Assembly: GCF_004346265.1 (NCBI RefSeq)
Contig: NZ_SMAP01000010.1
Coordinates: 37,989-101,988, forward strand
Length of the DNA stretch: 64,000 nucleotides
Direction of reading: 5' to 3'
Source of the DNA: Thermomonas haemolytica
Lineage (GTDB): Bacteria > Pseudomonadota > Gammaproteobacteria > Xanthomonadales > Xanthomonadaceae
Below are positions 38,522-46,632 of this stretch, one piece after another. The first letter of the stretch is position 1; each line of letters starts with the position of its first letter. Position numbers and translations under genes: made by a program. Below the pieces are notes generated by a model. The model was given only the letters and a program-made list of their open reading frames with translations, searched no databases and was not told the origin of the DNA.

Positions 38522-38848
38522 GGCCGGCGACTCGGGCACTGCATTTGCCGGCACTCTCGCCCAATGGCGCCTCGCTGTGTGGGCGTCGACTGCACGGGCG
38601 CGGAGGCAAGACGCGATCTCGCCACCGAGGCCGCGCATTGACGGAGCGCCGCTTGCCCCCGCACTCCGGCAGGGGTAAGGTCGAAGCGGGAGATGGCATT
38701 CCTCCCCGTTGCAACCGCCGCAAGGCTGATGATGCCTACCGAACGCGCATGACCCGATGCGGTTTTGGGGCCTGAGCCATCCGCCCGTACCAAGGGCAAC
38801 CGCGATCTCGCGCATGCGCAAGACAGCCACCTCACCCGAGGCCTTGCC

Positions 38849-40045
38849 ATGTCCGGTTTGATGCATCCCCGCAATCCCCATCCCTCCTCCCCCACCATGT
38901 CCGCGCACTCGCCGCATGCCCATGGCAACAAGGCGCGCCGTCTGCGCGAAGCCGCCGAACGCCTGCTGGCCGCGGCCGACGTGCGCATCGACGGCCCCCG
39001 CGACAGCGACCTGCAGGTGCACGACGCGCGCGTGTTCGAACGCGTGTTCGCGCACGGCTCGCTGGGCTTCGGCGAGTCCTACATGGACGGCGACTGGAGC
39101 GCGCGCGACCTGCCCGGGCTGCTGACGAAGCTGCTGGGCGCGCGTCTGGACGAACGCCTGCGCAACATCGGCACGCTGCTGCTGTGGGCGCAGGCGCGGT
39201 TCGTGAACCTGCAGCGCGGCAAGCGCGCCTACGTGGTCGGCCAGCGCCACTACGACCTCGGCAACGACCTGTTCGCAGCCATGCTGGGCAAGCGCCTGGT
39301 GTACAGCTGCGGCTACTGGGCCGAGGCCACCGACCTCGATGCCGCGCAGGAAGCCAAGCTGGACCTGGTCTGCCGCAAGCTGCGCCTGCGCCCGGACATG
39401 CGCGTGCTGGACATCGGCTGCGGCTGGGGCGAGGCCCTGAAGTTCGCGGCCGAACGCTACGGCGTGCGTGGGGTGGGCGTCACCATCTCACGCGAGCAGG
39501 CCGCGCATGCCAGCGCGCTGTGCGCGGGGCTGCCGGTGGAAATCCGCCTGCAGGACTACCGCGACCTGCACGAGCCTTTCGACGCGGTGTTCTCGATCGG
39601 CATGTTCGAGCATGTCGGCGCGCGCAACTACCGCACCTACTTCGACGTGGTGCGGCGCTGCCTCGCCCCGGGCGGGCTGTCGCTGCTGCACACCATCGGC
39701 AGCAACCAGCCGCCGAACCGGCCCGACCCATGGATCGCGCGCTACATCTTCCCCAACTCGCAGGTGCCCTCGATGCGCCAGGTCGCCGCCGCGCTGGAAG
39801 GGCGCTTCGTGGTCGAGGACTGGCACAACTTCGGCCCCGACTACGACCGCACCCTGCAGGCGTGGATGGCGAATTTCGACGCCGCCTGGCCGCGGCTGTC
39901 GCAATGCTACGACGAGCGCTTCCGGCGCATGTGGTGGTTCTACCTCGCGGCCTCCGCCGCCACCTTCCGCACCCGCCGCGACCAGCTGTGGCAGCTGACG
40001 CTCTCGGCCGAGGGCGTGCCAGGCGGCTACCGGGTGCCGCGCTGA
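38849..40045 (+). CDS. cfa: Cyclopropane-fatty-acyl-phospholipid synthase
   Basis: A 398-residue SAM-dependent enzyme that adds a methylene bridge to unsaturated acyl chains of membrane phospholipids. It matches E. coli Cfa throughout: LGFGESYMDGDW, QRHYDLGNDLFAAML, the SAM site VLDIGCGWGEALKFAA, FSIGMFEHVGARNY and YIFPNSQVPS. The ATG at 38849 has a GAGG ribosome-binding site seven bases upstream. The ATG at 38897 would give the E. coli length (382) but has no such site. Confidence 0.94.
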   Translation: MSGLMHPRNPHPSSPTMSAHSPHAHGNKARRLREAAERLLAAADVRIDGPRDSDLQVHDARVFERVFAHGSLGFGESYMDGDWSARDLPGLLTKLLGARLDERLRNIGTLLLWAQARFVNLQRGKRAYVVGQRHYDLGNDLFAAMLGKRLVYSCGYWAEATDLDAAQEAKLDLVCRKLRLRPDMRVLDIGCGWGEALKFAAERYGVRGVGVTISREQAAHASALCAGLPVEIRLQDYRDLHEPFDAVFSIGMFEHVGARNYRTYFDVVRRCLAPGGLSLLHTIGSNQPPNRPDPWIARYIFPNSQVPSMRQVAAALEGRFVVEDWHNFGPDYDRTLQAWMANFDAAWPRLSQCYDERFRRMWWFYLAASAATFRTRRDQLWQLTLSAEGVPGGYRVPR

Positions 40046-40112
40046 CGCCGTCGGCGGCGATCCGGATAATCGCAGCAGCGGCATTCGCCGCGACCTCCGG
40101 CCAGAGCCGCCC

Positions 40113-41246
40113 ATGAGCCATCCTCCCCACCTCGCGCACGGCTGGAACGACGCGCCGATGGCGCCCGACTGGCCGCCGCTGCGGGCCGATGAGGCCGCCG
40201 CGGTGCTGGCGCGCTTCCCCTCGATCTCGCCGCCGCTAGGGCTGCGCTGGCACAGCCCGCGGCCGTTCTCGGCGGCGGCGCATGTGGCCTGTGCGAACGG
40301 CGATGTCTTCCTCAAGCGCCACCACGCGTCCGTGCGCGACGCGGCGCAGCTGGCGGAGGAGCACGCCTTCATCGCGCACCTGCGCGCGCATGGCCTGCCG
40401 GTGCCGCGGGTGCTGACGGATGCCGAGGGCAGCAGCGCGATCGCTCTGGGCGAATGGACCTACGAGGTGCACGCCTTGGCCGAAGGCTTGGACCTGTACC
40501 GCGATGCACCCTCGTGGACGCCGCCGCACAGCACCGCACATGCGCGCAGTGCAGGCCGCATGCTGGCGCGCCTGCACCAGGCCGCGCGCGATTACACCGC
40601 GCCACCACGCCAGGCCACGCTGCTGGTGACGGGCGATACGCTCCTGCGGGCGCGTGATCCGCTGGAGGCAATCGCCAGCGCCTGCACCCGCCGCCCGGGC
40701 CTGGCCGTGGCCCTGTCCATGCGCGGCTGGCGCTCCGAACTGGCTCCCTTGCTGCCCGCGCTGGCCGCACTACAGCCGCGCCTGGCCACGCAGCCGGTGT
40801 CCTGGACGCATGGCGACTGGCATGTCTCCAACCTGTTCTGGAGCGATGCCGGCGCGCAGGCCGAGGTGACGGCGATCCTTGATTTCGGCCTGTGCGCGCC
40901 GACCTTCGCCCTGCTTGACCTGGCCACCGCGATCGAGCGCCATGCCATCGCCTGGCTGCAGCCGGATCCGGCCAGGCGCGCCGTGTTCCCGGAGATCGCC
41001 TGCGCCTTGCTGGCCGGCTATGCCGAGCAGTGCCCGCTCACGCGCGAGGACACCGCGCTGGTGGCCGACCTGCTGCCGCTGGCGCATCTGGATTTCGCGC
41101 TCTCGGAACTGGAGTACTTCCATGCCGTGCTGCGCCAGCCGGCCATGGCCGAGGTGGCCTGGCACGACTTCCTGCTGGGGCATTTCGCCTGGTTCGCGCG
41201 CCCGCAGGCGCAGGCGCTGCGGCAGGCGATCCGCGGCGCGGGATGA
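40113..41246 (+). CDS. APH/choline-kinase fold phosphotransferase
   Basis: A 377-residue kinase-like protein. The catalytic loop THGDWHVSNLFW (HGDxHxxN) and the metal-binding ILDFGL are intact; GDVFLKRHH probably holds the ATP-binding lysine. The family (PF01636) includes aminoglycoside, homoserine, choline and thiamine kinases (ThiK) and SrkA. Substrate unknown. It ends 57 bases before a TPP riboswitch that controls a thiamine uptake operon, so thiamine kinase activity is possible, but the gene itself is upstream of the riboswitch and not under its control. Confidence 0.78.
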   Translation: MSHPPHLAHGWNDAPMAPDWPPLRADEAAAVLARFPSISPPLGLRWHSPRPFSAAAHVACANGDVFLKRHHASVRDAAQLAEEHAFIAHLRAHGLPVPRVLTDAEGSSAIALGEWTYEVHALAEGLDLYRDAPSWTPPHSTAHARSAGRMLARLHQAARDYTAPPRQATLLVTGDTLLRARDPLEAIASACTRRPGLAVALSMRGWRSELAPLLPALAALQPRLATQPVSWTHGDWHVSNLFWSDAGAQAEVTAILDFGLCAPTFALLDLATAIERHAIAWLQPDPARRAVFPEIACALLAGYAEQCPLTREDTALVADLLPLAHLDFALSELEYFHAVLRQPAMAEVAWHDFLLGHFAWFARPQAQALRQAIRGAG

Positions 41247-41302
41247 AAGGCGGGACCGGCGCGCACTGGCCGGCGCGGGCCGGGCTGTGCTTCAATGTCG
41301 GC

Positions 41303-41386
41303 CAGAAGCGGGGGTGCCCGGCATCGTCCGGGCTGAGAGAGTCCCTTGGAACCTGATCCGGGTCATACCGGCGTAGGGAGCTTGAT
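41303..41386 (+). promoter_or_regulatory. TPP (THI-box) riboswitch
   Basis: The conserved TPP aptamer is visible: GGGGTGCC, CTGAGA at 41333-41338, then ACCTGATCCGGGTCATACCG at 41351-41370 and GCGTAGGGA. A closing stem pairs AAGC (41306-41309) with GCTT (41380-41383). It lies in the 5' leader of the TonB receptor-PnuT operon and is expected to shut it off when thiamine pyrophosphate is plentiful. It starts 60 bases before the receptor ATG ends its leader, so control is probably at translation initiation. Confidence 0.95.
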
Positions 41387-41445
41387 CGAGGCGCGTGCCC
41401 TTGCGGGCGGTCGCCTGCCGTCGCTTCGTCCCTCCACTTCCGACG

Positions 41446-43608
41446 ATGACGACGATGGCACTTCGATTCTCTCCCCTGCTGCTCGCCCTCCTGCCACTGC
41501 TCGCGCATGCCGCCGAGGATGGCGGCGATGCCAAGAACGACCGCCGCATCACCCCGCTGGCCGCGGTGAAGGTGGTGGGGAAACGCAGTGACAGCGACTC
41601 CAGCCTGCAAGCCTGGGGCGCGGCCCGCGCGCAGGACATCCCGGCCAGCCTGGACGTGATCGGCCGCCAGCAGATCGACGCCCGCCAGATCCGTTCCTTG
41701 AGCGAACTGGTGCGCGAGGATGCCGCGCTGGGCGACAACTACGCGCCGGTCGGCTACTACCAGAACATCAGCATCCGTGGCTATCCGCTGGACCTGGGCA
41801 GCGGCTACCGCTTCAACGGCCTGGCGATGACCGGCGAGCAATCCATCGCGCTGGAGGACAAGCAGCAGGTGGAGGTGCTCAAGGGCCTGGCCGGGATCGA
41901 CGCCGGGGTGCTGGAGCCGGGCGGCGTGGTGAACTTCGTCAGTAAGCGCCCGGCCGACGTGCGCACGCTCACGCTCGGCACCGATTCGCACGGCTCGCAC
42001 TCCGTCGCCCTGGATGCGGGCCGCTGGCTGAGCCCGAGCTTTGGCATCCGCGCCAACCTGGGCGGGGAAGACATCCACTCCTACGTGCGCCACGCCGATG
42101 GCCACCGCACGCTGCTCGCGCTTGCCGCCGACTGGGTGCCGACCGCAGCGACCCGGCTGGAACTGGATGTGAGCGACCAGCACGGCGCGCAGCGCTCGGC
42201 CTCTGGCTACCAGCTGCTCGGCGGCACCCGCCTGCCGCCGCATCCGGACCCGACGCGGATGCTGGGCTATCAACCCTGGCAGCAGCCGGTACGCATCCAT
42301 TCCACCAACACCGCCGCGCGCCTGCGGCATGACCTGGGCGATGCCTGGACCCTGCGCCTGGCCGCCGGCCGTAGCCGCAGCGCCATCGACGACAACGTCG
42401 CCTTCGCCTACGGCTGCTACTACGTGGCCGCCTGCGCCAGCCTGCCTGGCAACCATTTCGGGCCGAACGGCGAATACGACATCTACGACTACCGCAGCCC
42501 CGACGACACCCGCACCAGCGACAGCGCGCGCGCCAGCCTCGAAGGCCGCTTCGCCACCGGCACCCTTCAGCACGTGCTGACCCTGGGCGCGGACTGGCGC
42601 CACCGCAGCATCACCCGCCGCGCCAGCGTGAACGAGTACGTGGGCAGCGCCAACATCGACGACCTCGACCCGCCGGTGTATGCGCCCTCGCCCAAGCAAC
42701 CCGGCCCGCGCGTGCGGCGCCTGGACAGCCGCCAGCACACGGCCTTCGCGCTCGACCGGATCGCGCTGGGCAGCTACTGGCAGCTGCTGGCCGGGGTGCA
42801 GGCCGCGCATCTGGAGGAAACCGCGCGCGACAAACATGCCGCCATCACCCGCACCACCCGCCTGCAGCGCACCCTGCCGCAGGCGGCGCTGATCTTCCAG
42901 CCGCAACCGGATCTCAGCCTCTACGCCAGCTACAGCGAGGGACTGGCGCTGGGCAAGGAAGCGCCGTTCTGGACCAGCAACGACGGCGACGTGCTCGGCC
43001 CGCGCCTGTCGCGCCAGCTCGAGAGCGGCGTGAAGTACCGCTGGCAGGGCCTGGATCTTGCGGGCGCGCTGTTCCGCCTGTGGCAGCCGTACCAGTTCGC
43101 GCGGCCGGACGCCAGCAGCGCCGGCCACACCTTTATCGAGCAGGGCCGGGAAACCCACGCCGGGCTGGAGCTTTCGGCCAATGGCGAACTGCGCGACGGG
43201 CTGCGGCTGGAGGCCAGCCTGGCCTGGCTGCGCGCGCGCGCCAGCGGCACCGGCATCGCCGCCTACGAAGGCCACCAGCTGGCCAACGTGCCGGCGCTGC
43301 GCGGCAGCGTGCATCTCGATTACCGCCTGCCATGGCAGCCGCAGGTCAGCGTGCAAGTCGGCGGGCGCTACGCCGCGTCCAACCCGGCCACCGCCGACGG
43401 CAGCGTGCGCGCGCCCGCCTATGCGGTGTTCGATGCCGGCCTGCGCTGGCAGGGCCGGTGGGCCGGGCGCGCGCTCACCGCGCAGCTGGGCGTCGACAAC
43501 CTGTTCAACCGCGTGTACTGGCGCGACGTGGGCAGCGCCTATGGCGATACCTACCTGTTCCCCGGCGCGCCGCGGCTGGCGCGGCTGAGCCTGCGCGTGG
43601 ACCTGTGA
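41446..43608 (+). CDS. TonB-dependent outer-membrane receptor, probable thiamine receptor
   Basis: A 720-residue receptor with a signal peptide (about 1-22, LLLALLPLLAHA). The plug domain (about 50-170) has DIPASLDVIGRQQID, NISIRGYPLD and LEPGGVVNFVSKRP, followed by a beta-barrel of 22 predicted strands that ends in DNLFNRVYWRDVGSAYGDTY. It most resembles ferrichrome/siderophore-type receptors. The TPP riboswitch upstream and PnuT downstream imply thiamine as substrate. The ATG at 41455 is an alternative start. The last residue is Leu, not the more usual Phe. Confidence 0.88.
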   Translation: MTTMALRFSPLLLALLPLLAHAAEDGGDAKNDRRITPLAAVKVVGKRSDSDSSLQAWGAARAQDIPASLDVIGRQQIDARQIRSLSELVREDAALGDNYAPVGYYQNISIRGYPLDLGSGYRFNGLAMTGEQSIALEDKQQVEVLKGLAGIDAGVLEPGGVVNFVSKRPADVRTLTLGTDSHGSHSVALDAGRWLSPSFGIRANLGGEDIHSYVRHADGHRTLLALAADWVPTAATRLELDVSDQHGAQRSASGYQLLGGTRLPPHPDPTRMLGYQPWQQPVRIHSTNTAARLRHDLGDAWTLRLAAGRSRSAIDDNVAFAYGCYYVAACASLPGNHFGPNGEYDIYDYRSPDDTRTSDSARASLEGRFATGTLQHVLTLGADWRHRSITRRASVNEYVGSANIDDLDPPVYAPSPKQPGPRVRRLDSRQHTAFALDRIALGSYWQLLAGVQAAHLEETARDKHAAITRTTRLQRTLPQAALIFQPQPDLSLYASYSEGLALGKEAPFWTSNDGDVLGPRLSRQLESGVKYRWQGLDLAGALFRLWQPYQFARPDASSAGHTFIEQGRETHAGLELSANGELRDGLRLEASLAWLRARASGTGIAAYEGHQLANVPALRGSVHLDYRLPWQPQVSVQVGGRYAASNPATADGSVRAPAYAVFDAGLRWQGRWAGRALTAQLGVDNLFNRVYWRDVGSAYGDTYLFPGAPRLARLSLRVDL

Positions 43609-44174
43609 TGCCGCTGCACGAACTGCTGGCGGCCGCCCTCAGCATCAGCGCGGTGTGGCTGACCACCCGCCGCAACCCGTGGTGCTATCCGGTCGGGCTG
43701 GCTTCGGTGGCGGTCTATCTGTGGGTGTACCTCGAGGCGCGCCTGTATTCGGAAGTGCTGCTGCAGCTGTTCTGGGTGGCGATGCTGGTGGCCGGCTGGC
43801 GGCGCTGGCGGCGCCACCTGGACGCGCGGGGCCAGGTGCGCATCGCCCCACTGCCGCCCGCCGCTGCAGGCCGTCATCTGCTGGCCGGGATCGGAGGCGG
43901 CCTCACGCTGGGCTACCTGATGCACACCTACACCAACGCCGCACTGCCATGGCTGGATGCCATGCTGACCGCGCTCAGCCTGGTCGGGCAGTTCTGGCAG
44001 AACCGCCGCCACATCGCCGCCTGGTGGATGTGGATCGCGGTGGACGTGGTGTACATCGGTATGTTCGCCAGCAAGCAGCTGTACATCACCGCCGTGCTGT
44101 ACACCGGCTTCGTGGCCCTCGCCGTGCAAGGCCTGCGCGCCTGGCGCCAGGCCGCGCGTGCGGCCGCGGAGTGA
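43608..44174 (+). CDS. pnuT: PnuC-family transporter, probable thiamine transporter PnuT
   Basis: A 188-residue inner-membrane protein with about seven helices. The family features are NPWCYPVGLASVAVYLWVYL, LYSEVLLQLFWVAMLVAGW and FWQNRRHIAAWWMWIAVD. PnuC proteins take up vitamin precursors by facilitated diffusion; those behind TPP riboswitches (PnuT) carry thiamine. The ATG shares one base with the receptor stop (TGATG), so translation is coupled. It ends 24 bases before a degenerate attC site. Confidence 0.87.
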   Translation: MPLHELLAAALSISAVWLTTRRNPWCYPVGLASVAVYLWVYLEARLYSEVLLQLFWVAMLVAGWRRWRRHLDARGQVRIAPLPPAAAGRHLLAGIGGGLTLGYLMHTYTNAALPWLDAMLTALSLVGQFWQNRRHIAAWWMWIAVDVVYIGMFASKQLYITAVLYTGFVALAVQGLRAWRQAARAAAE

Positions 44175-44197
44175 CCGCCGTACACCGCGCAAAGCGC

Positions 44198-44257
44198 GCA
44201 TACCGCCTGAGTTAATCCGCACCGCGAAGCGGCGTCGGCTTGGACGAATTATTAGGC
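44198..44257 (-). repeat. Integron attC site (degenerate at both ends)
   Basis: A 60-bp attC-like site oriented on the minus strand. It shares the central stretch GCCGACGCCGCTTCGCGG (complement of 44222-44239) and flanking AAGCC with the two other sites of the window. Its outer core boxes are altered: GCCTAAT instead of RYYYAAC and GGTATGC instead of GTTRRRY. It may therefore no longer recombine. It ends the cassette of the small membrane protein. Confidence 0.82.
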
Positions 44258-44260
44258 CGC

Positions 44261-44581
44261 TCACCGAAATGCCACCTGAGAGCCATACACAAGCTCCCCG
44301 CGCGCAACTCTCTGGGCGACGAGATCAAGTTGCTCAAGGATGCTGCGATAGTGTCGCCACCAATGAACAAAAGTAGGCACTCCAAGCATTAGAAATATCG
44401 CGCCAACGAATGTTGACGCGGCGACGTTATGGAGCTTGAGGTAGTAGACGGCAATGCCAACTGCTACCGCAGCAAGGACTGACGTTGCCGCCGTCAGGCC
44501 AAGAACCTTGCGGCGTATCTTTAAAACTGTGACTCGCGCATCCGCAATGTCCTCTGCTCTCAGAATGTCGTCATTGTCCAT
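44261..44581 (-). CDS. Integron cassette gene: small two-helix membrane protein
   Basis: A 106-residue protein with two membrane helices (about 28-48 and 55-75) joined by a short loop, and charged ends. No family is recognised. The ATG lies four bases from the attC core box of the preceding cassette, and the stop is three bases from its own attC, the tight packing typical of integron cassettes. GC content is visibly lower than that of the flanking core genes. Function unknown. Confidence 0.72.
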   Translation of the reverse strand: MDNDDILRAEDIADARVTVLKIRRKVLGLTAATSVLAAVAVGIAVYYLKLHNVAASTFVGAIFLMLGVPTFVHWWRHYRSILEQLDLVAQRVARGELVYGSQVAFR

Positions 44582-44585
44582 AGCG

Positions 44586-44645
44586 GCATAACGCTTGAGT
44601 TAAGCCGCGCCGCGAAGCGGCGTCGGCTTGGACGAATTGTTAGGC
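44586..44645 (-). repeat. Integron attC site
   Basis: A 60-bp attC on the minus strand with an intact inner core GCCTAAC (44645-44639), a central palindrome and a terminal GTTATGC (44592-44586). It is very like the 60-base elements of aadA cassettes and of Xanthomonas chromosomal integrons. The stop codon of the upstream lipoprotein gene lies inside it. Confidence 0.92.
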
Positions 44646-45118
44646 GTGTTTGCGCCGAAGGTGACCTTCTTGCTCAGCCAATAACCGACAAGCTTCCATT
44701 GCCCATTGACCCTTTGGAACACGAACTTCTCTTGGACGGCCTTCGCGTTGGCAAAGTCCGTTTCCACACCGATAAGCCCGAAGTCGCCTTGAACGCCATC
44801 GAGAGCTCTAGGGAAGTTGAATCCCTGTACTTCCCGGTGGCCGGCTACGCCAAGGGGGCCGCGCATGGCTTTCATGCCGGCAACAAATACGGCTCGAGGA
44901 GTCTTGTCCTTGAGCATTGGGCCGCTCAGCTCCCAAAGCTGCTCAAACTGTCCGGCATCAAGTAACTGGGCAGCCACATGGGCCGCTGCGACGACGGATT
45001 TCTGCTGCTCCGTGTTGCCGACGTCAACCGGCTGATCATCTTGCCCGTTGTTGCCGACGCTAACGGTGCAGGCGCCGAGCGCCAGGGCAAGAAACATCGC
45101 TTGGAGAAATAGTTTCAT
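44600..45118 (-). CDS. Integron cassette gene: DUF4019-type lipoprotein
   Basis: A 172-residue protein with a lipoprotein signal (LALALGAC, Cys21). The rest resembles DUF4019 proteins: AAQLLDAGQFEQLWELSG, PRAVFVAGMKAMRGPLG and FQRVNGQWKLVGYWLSK. Function unknown. The last 15 or so residues (from about NTPNNSS) are encoded by the attC site, whose TAA ends the frame. The ATG at 45118 is preferred; a GTG at 45133 would start outside the cassette core site. Confidence 0.78.
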   Translation of the reverse strand: MKLFLQAMFLALALGACTVSVGNNGQDDQPVDVGNTEQQKSVVAAAHVAAQLLDAGQFEQLWELSGPMLKDKTPRAVFVAGMKAMRGPLGVAGHREVQGFNFPRALDGVQGDFGLIGVETDFANAKAVQEKFVFQRVNGQWKLVGYWLSKKVTFGANTPNNSSKPTPLRGAA

Positions 45119-45124
45119 AAAAAC

Positions 45125-45131
45125 GCCCAAC
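45125..45131 (-). other. Integron core site (GTTGGGC) at the upstream edge of the first cassette
   Basis: The seven bases read GTTGGGC on the minus strand and match GTTRRRY. They lie seven bases before the ATG of the DUF4019 gene, where the boundary between cassette and host DNA is expected. No attC or recognisable attI lies beyond it, and no integrase gene is present. Confidence 0.55.
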
Positions 45132-45202
45132 ACCTATTCGCCCCCCAAAGTACCCCCCGCGTTGGCCGGGCTGCAATGGGACGCCCCGGAACGTCAGGCA
45201 AC

Positions 45203-45229
45203 AAAAAAACCCGCGTAAATCGCGGGTTT
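45203..45229 (-). terminator. Intrinsic terminator downstream of tRNA-Leu
   Basis: A 9-bp stem (45207-45215 and 45221-45229, loop of five) is followed on the minus strand by a run of seven T (three of them the last stem bases). It ends the tpiA-secG-tRNA transcript before the cassette array. Confidence 0.9.
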
Positions 45230-45273
45230 CAGGGGATTCAGGAGTCTTTGCGGGACTGCCTGAAACCGTTACT

Positions 45274-45358
45274 TGGTGCCCAAGGGGGGACTCGAACCCC
45301 CACGACTTGCGTCGCTACCACCTCAAGGTAGTGCGTCTACCAATTCCGCCACCTGGGC
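45274..45358 (-). tRNA. tRNA-Leu (anticodon GAG)
   Basis: An 85-base cloverleaf: acceptor GCCCAGG, D-arm with AATTGGTAGAC, anticodon stem CTACC with loop TTGAGGT (anticodon GAG), long variable arm, T-arm GGTTCGAGTCC and an encoded CCA. It follows secG, as a tRNA-Leu does in many gammaproteobacteria. Confidence 0.96.
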
Positions 45359-45392
45359 AATGCGTGGATTCTAGAACCTGCCGCCGCCGGCG

Positions 45393-45797
45393 TCACTTAC
45401 CGGGGGCGGGCGTGGGCGCCTGCTCCGCCGGCGCCGGGGCCGCCGCGGCGGGCTGCGCCGGCGCGGTGGGGATCTGGGCGGCGGGCACCTGCGCGGCCGG
45501 GGCGGTGGGCACCGGCTGCTGCGCCATCAGGCCGAGGTCGGGCTTGGCCGGGCCGCCCTTGCCCTGCTTGCTGGCGTACATGGCCATGCCCATGCTCACG
45601 GTGAAGAACACGATGGCCAGCCACTTGGTGGTCTTGCTCAGGAAGTTGGACGCGCCGCGCGCGCCGAACACCGTGGCCGAGGCGCCGCCGCCAAAGCCGG
45701 AGCCGGACTGCGCGCCGGAGCCCTGCTGGAGCAGAACGAAGGCGATGATGGCGATGGCCACCAGCACGTAGAGGATGTTGACGAGTTGCAGCAGCAT
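45393..45797 (-). CDS. secG: Protein translocase subunit SecG
   Basis: A 134-residue membrane protein of the SecYEG channel with two helices (about 2-20 and 55-73), the cytosolic FVLLQQGSGAQSGSGFGGGA loop, and a Pro/Ala/Gln-rich C-terminal tail (about 95-134) typical of xanthomonad SecG. Twelve bases from tpiA. Confidence 0.95.
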   Translation of the reverse strand: MLLQLVNILYVLVAIAIIAFVLLQQGSGAQSGSGFGGGASATVFGARGASNFLSKTTKWLAIVFFTVSMGMAMYASKQGKGGPAKPDLGLMAQQPVPTAPAAQVPAAQIPTAPAQPAAAAPAPAEQAPTPAPGK

Positions 45798-45808
45798 GTC
45801 GCGCGTTC

Positions 45809-46564
45809 TCAGGTGAGGTCGGCCGCCGCCTGCGCGATGGCCAGGAAATCCGCGGCCACCAGCGAGGCGCCGCCGATCAGCCCGCCATCCACGTCGGCCT
45901 GCGCGAACAGGCTGGCCGCGTTGTCGGGCTTGACGCTTCCGCCGTACAGCAGCGGCAGCGAGCTGGCGATTTTAGCATCGAACGCCGCCACTTCGCCACG
46001 GATGAAGGCATGCACCGCCTGCGCCTGCTCCGGGCTGGCGGTGCGCCCGGTGCCGATCGCCCACACCGGCTCGTAGGCCACCACCGCGCGCGCGAACGCC
46101 GCCGCGCCGGCCCGCTCCAGCACCGGCCGCAGCTGCCCGGCCACCACCGCCTCGGTCTGCCCGGCCTCGCGCTCCTCCAGACGCTCGCCCACGCACAGCA
46201 CCGGCACCAGCCCGGCCGCCTGCGCGGCGACGAATTTCTCGGCCACCAGTGCGCTGCTCTCGGCGTGGTACTGGCGGCGCTCGGAATGGCCCACCAGCAC
46301 GTAGCGCGCGCCCACGTCGGCCAGCATCGCCGCCGCCACCTCGCCGGTATAGGCGCCCTTGTCGTGGGCGCTGCAGTCCTGCGCGCCCAGCGCGATGCCG
46401 GCCTGTACGCACTGCGCCGCCATCCCCTCCAGATACGGGAACGGCGGCAGCACCACCAACTCCACCCCGGCAGGGCGGGCCGCGCCCAACTCCGCGACCA
46501 GCGCCGCCGCAAAGGCGCGGCTGCCATGCAGTTTCCAGTTCCCGGCGACGATCTTGCGGCGCAT
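45809..46564 (-). CDS. tpiA: Triosephosphate isomerase
   Basis: A 251-residue glycolytic TIM barrel. Catalytic residues are Lys11 in GNWKLHG, His in VLVGHSERRQ and Glu in VAYEPVWAIGTG; the flexible loop and the C-terminal phosphate-binding LLYGGSVKPDN are present. Heads the tpiA-secG-tRNA-Leu unit. Confidence 0.97.
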   Translation of the reverse strand: MRRKIVAGNWKLHGSRAFAAALVAELGAARPAGVELVVLPPFPYLEGMAAQCVQAGIALGAQDCSAHDKGAYTGEVAAAMLADVGARYVLVGHSERRQYHAESSALVAEKFVAAQAAGLVPVLCVGERLEEREAGQTEAVVAGQLRPVLERAGAAAFARAVVAYEPVWAIGTGRTASPEQAQAVHAFIRGEVAAFDAKIASSLPLLYGGSVKPDNAASLFAQADVDGGLIGGASLVAADFLAIAQAAADLT

Positions 46565-46632
46565 GCGGTGCTCCCCGTGCGAAGGGGCGCAAGTTTAGCA
46601 ATTGCGCTCGCCGCCGCCGTATAGTCCGCGGC

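Noticed and set aside
40113..41246. Aminoglycoside resistance gene
   Set aside because: The APH fold alone does not indicate resistance; the gene has core-like composition and a metabolic neighbourhood.
44699..44965. A plus-strand open frame of 88 codons inside the DUF4019 cassette gene
   Set aside because: It is antisense to the lipoprotein gene, whose signal peptide, family motifs and attC position agree with the minus strand.
44175..45273. An integrase gene or attI near the first cassette pair
   Set aside because: No frame with tyrosine-recombinase motifs is present; the region is filled by two small genes, attC sites, a terminator and a tRNA.
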